Position numbers and translations under genes: made by a program. Shown here one piece after another: positions 15,188-17,197 of a stretch of 17,197 nucleotides of DNA (position 1 is the stretch's first letter; every line of letters begins with the position of its first letter). Source of the DNA: Thermodesulfobacteriaceae bacterium (GTDB taxonomy: Bacteria > Desulfobacterota > Dissulfuribacteria > Dissulfuribacterales > UBA3076); contig DTYO01000003.1 in assembly GCA_012961845.1 (NCBI GenBank), positions 1-17,197 on the forward strand, written 5' to 3'. The notes beneath the pieces were generated by a model, which was not told where the DNA came from, did no database searches, and saw only the letters and a program-made list of their open reading frames with translations.

Positions 15188-15303
15188 AGTATTTGAACTG
15201 GAGTCTTACCCGGAAGACCTGTTTGTGTTAGCCTTCCTGGGATTGTCGAAACCGTTTTCACTGGCGCTTCGTCCGTCATAAAAGGCATATTTCACTAATC
15301 TGC

Positions 15304-16476
15304 TTATGCACTTGTTGAATTTTTTGCGACCAGCAGGTCGATTTCGTTTCCGTATGTGCCGTCATAGTGATCGTCTTCAGCCGTTCTGAAATAGTGGTAG
15401 ACCGCCAGAAACTTTATGCCCCAGTATCTTACGCCCAGCTGACCATAAATGTCCTGGAGACCGTCTCTCAGTCTGCCGCCGTTGGTGGCCAGGAATACAT
15501 CAGCCCAGTCGTTGAATTTGTGAGCCGTGCTGAAGAGGGTGTCAAACGGCCTATCGGTGCCGCTCTGCCCTGAGATATAGCTGTAACCCGCGCATAAATT
15601 CAGGATGTCGAAATTACCGCCCAGAAAGATGTTTCCCATTATGCCGTCGTGGTTCTCTCCATCGGAAAAGTCGCCTTGATATGCGAACATACCGTCGTAT
15701 CTCAGGTTGATTTTCTCAGCCAGGGATATTTTGCCGTTTACCCTGGCCCCATACGTGGAACAGTCCCTTGCAGCATCTGTTTCGACTTCAGTGTCAAGGA
15801 GATACACGAAGGGAGCAATGTGGTGTCCCTTGAAGGTGAATCTGCCATTGAGCAGATAGAGACCGTAGAGATCAACTTCATCCAGTGTAATGGTGTTTAC
15901 ACGATTGACATACGAAAAGAAGAGGTTGAGGTTCTGGATCGACTTGTTTTGGATCGTGATTGCCTCAAATGACTGCCCATTCTGGCGCCAGTTGATGTTG
16001 CCTATGAGCCTTGCGTCGTCGAGTACGATTTCCTGACGGCCCAGACGGCCTACAGTGTCGGGAATCTGCTTGACATCCAGATACATCTGGTGGACACGGC
16101 TCCCGTTGGGATCCATAATTACGTCATGGTCCAGGTCGCCGCCCCAGTCTCCGTCATGCCTGTATCTGAAATCCTCCAGCCAGTTCATCTCGTTGTGGAG
16201 CTGGGCATAGAAGGCCGTCTTGAGGAAATCTCCGGTCCTGTAACTTACTCTGGTCCTGAGGTTTATGCTGTTTGCAGTGTGCTTGCCGCTGTCCTCCAAG
16301 TCGGCATTTTCATAACTGAGTCTCAACTCGAGGCCCGGTTTTCCCTTGATCATGGCATCGGTAAAATCGTCCAGCAGACCTGCAGAGGAATCGGCCATGC
16401 TGGCAAAAGAAAGGAACACAGTTGCCAGCAATAAGACTGATACTGTTGATATACTGTGTGAGATATCCCTTCTCAT
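15304..16476 (-). CDS. Outer-membrane porin, alginate_export-like beta-barrel
   Basis: A 390-residue protein with an N-terminal signal peptide (hydrophobic 10-27, cleavage near residue 32). The rest alternates short amphipathic strands rich in Tyr, Asp, Asn and Gly, as in outer-membrane beta-barrels. The stretch GRQEIVLDDARLIGNINWRQNG at about 145-166 is the hallmark of the alginate_export (AlgE-like) family, which in anaerobes often encodes general anion porins. It lies 25 bases after the exported protein gene and upstream of the nap genes, so it may let nitrate and nitrite pass the outer membrane (inference). A GGGAGGG ribosome site precedes the ATG by about 8 bases. The C-terminus lacks the terminal aromatic typical of many porins. 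Confidence 0.78.
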   Translation of the reverse strand: MRRDISHSISTVSVLLLATVFLSFASMADSSAGLLDDFTDAMIKGKPGLELRLSYENADLEDSGKHTANSINLRTRVSYRTGDFLKTAFYAQLHNEMNWLEDFRYRHDGDWGGDLDHDVIMDPNGSRVHQMYLDVKQIPDTVGRLGRQEIVLDDARLIGNINWRQNGQSFEAITIQNKSIQNLNLFFSYVNRVNTITLDEVDLYGLYLLNGRFTFKGHHIAPFVYLLDTEVETDAARDCSTYGARVNGKISLAEKINLRYDGMFAYQGDFSDGENHDGIMGNIFLGGNFDILNLCAGYSYISGQSGTDRPFDTLFSTAHKFNDWADVFLATNGGRLRDGLQDIYGQLGVRYWGIKFLAVYHYFRTAEDDHYDGTYGNEIDLLVAKNSTSA

Positions 16477-16501
16477 AAAAATGTCCCTCCCGCGATAAAA
16501 T

Positions 16502-17107
16502 TTACTGAGTAAAGAATTTGAGAACCGGTTCGGAAGTAACGATGAAATACACGTCCGAGGTCTGGTTTCCTTCCGATGCTGTCTTCATGATTTCCTGGCT
16601 GCTGTTGAGTTTTACCGTTGCAAGAATATCTATCTTCCCGGTCTTCTTGGCCTTGGTGAATGTCTCTTCCGAGATCCTGCCCTTACTGTTGTATGCCCAG
16701 TAGATGACCTTTTCGTGGGCCATGGTGGTTGGATCCCCGAATGTGAGCATCAGGCCGCCGACCAGGTTTTTCAGTTCCCAGGGCAGAACATCCTTGCGGT
16801 GTTCATAAAGAGCGAGAATGATACCGCTGGAAGTGTCGGCAACGACGAAGAGGTCGCCGTCCTTGAATTTCATGGTACCGGGATAAGATTTTTTCACCGC
16901 GTTTGACCTGGCTATGTCCAGCTGTTTTTCAGTGAGCGGTTCGCAGAGGAAATAGCCGTCGAGGCCCAGGTGCAACTGCTTTACGGCCTGGATAAGCCTG
17001 TCTCTGTCGGGATCGGCGCCGCTGTTGCCTGTTTTTTTCCCCGATGCGCATTCAGCGAAGGTGAATACCAGAATGGAAATTGTTAAGAAAGCAGAGATTT
17101 TTCGCAT
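16502..17107 (-). CDS. Exported protein of unknown function, possibly lipid-anchored
   Basis: About 201 residues from the ATG at 17107, chosen because it puts a signal peptide (MRKISAFLTISILVFTFAEC) at the N-terminus. The frame stays open upstream to the window edge, so a longer form cannot be excluded. The signal ends in FAEC, a poor lipobox because of Glu before the Cys, so lipidation is doubtful. The mature part is mixed alpha/beta with LTFGDPTT and KVIYWAYNSKGRI around the middle; I do not recognise a family. It is the first gene in the window of the operon with the porin, 25 bases upstream of it, and may act with the porin or the nitrate reductase. Confidence 0.6.
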   Translation of the reverse strand: MRKISAFLTISILVFTFAECASGKKTGNSGADPDRDRLIQAVKQLHLGLDGYFLCEPLTEKQLDIARSNAVKKSYPGTMKFKDGDLFVVADTSSGIILALYEHRKDVLPWELKNLVGGLMLTFGDPTTMAHEKVIYWAYNSKGRISEETFTKAKKTGKIDILATVKLNSSQEIMKTASEGNQTSDVYFIVTSEPVLKFFTQ

Positions 17108-17179
17108 TGATTTGAAGATAGAAATGTCCTGTTCGGTTTCCAGTGAAATAATTGATAATGAATGCCGCTCCAGCGATGT

Positions 17180-17196
17180 GAATGTTGAAAACATTC
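17180..17196. promoter_or_regulatory. 17-bp palindrome upstream of the exported protein-porin genes
   Basis: GAATGTT-gaa-AACATTC is a perfect 7-bp inverted repeat at the right edge, 73 bases before the start of the exported protein gene. Its place at the head of the nap-linked cluster makes it a candidate operator, although the regulator is unknown; it is not the tandem direct repeat expected of an OmpR-type protein. Confidence 0.3.
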
Positions 17197-17197
17197 G

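Noticed and set aside
14875..15288. Minus-strand 137-codon frame between the porin and cytochrome genes
   Set aside because: It overlaps the tetraheme cytochrome gene in another frame, has no family features and no signal, and spans the likely leader region.
15060..15300. Molybdenum-cofactor riboswitch before the cytochrome/napA genes
   Set aside because: The hairpins seen do not match the Moco motif as I know it; only generic inverted repeats can be supported.

Overview
The window reads as a stretch of a mesophilic or moderately thermophilic anaerobic proteobacterium-like genome, most likely a member of the Desulfobacterota (the former Deltaproteobacteria). The main reason is a periplasmic nitrate reductase cluster of the layout known from Desulfovibrio desulfuricans (NapM-A-D-G-H, no NapB), together with many CXXCH cytochrome motifs, a DUF211/VIT-family gene pair more usual in archaea, and intermediate GC content. 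This is inference from gene content; no rRNA is present to confirm it.

Left part (1-4400). A GC-rich fragment of an isoleucyl-tRNA synthetase anticodon-binding domain sits at the left edge, behind stop codons. It is followed on the minus strand by a VIT/CCC1-like membrane protein and a DUF211 protein that form a two-gene operon, then an M28-type metallopeptidase, a divergent small membrane protein, and a two-gene operon of a short-chain dehydrogenase (catalytic Lys replaced by Asn) and a HisA isomerase of the eukaryotic (yeast HIS6) type.

Middle part (4400-8060). A YkgJ-type cysteine-cluster protein (plus strand, with a good sigma70-like promoter) converges on an MltF-like lytic transglycosylase (minus strand). 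A ~130-bp repeat lies exactly between their 3' ends and supplies the last ~18 codons and the stop of the transglycosylase. A second copy, about 80% identical by eye and in opposite orientation, lies in the 930-bp intergenic region on the other side of that gene. Both copies keep nested inverted repeats, as expected of a structured RNA or a small mobile element.

Right part (8060-17197). A membrane histidine kinase with a periplasmic CXXCH motif (DUF3365/Tll0287-like) and an OmpR-type response regulator run on the plus strand and converge, with 13 bp between, on a long minus-strand cluster. In transcription order this is an exported protein of unknown function, an alginate_export-like outer-membrane porin, a tetraheme lipoprotein cytochrome (NapM-like), the molybdopterin nitrate reductase NapA, the chaperone NapD, the Tat-exported ferredoxin NapG and the membrane ferredoxin NapH. 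A coherent reading is: anion entry through the porin, quinol oxidation at NapH, electron transfer through NapG and NapM to NapA, NapD guarding the NapA Tat signal, and the heme-type two-component system sensing redox state or a nitrogen oxide to control the cluster. The last point is inference from adjacency.
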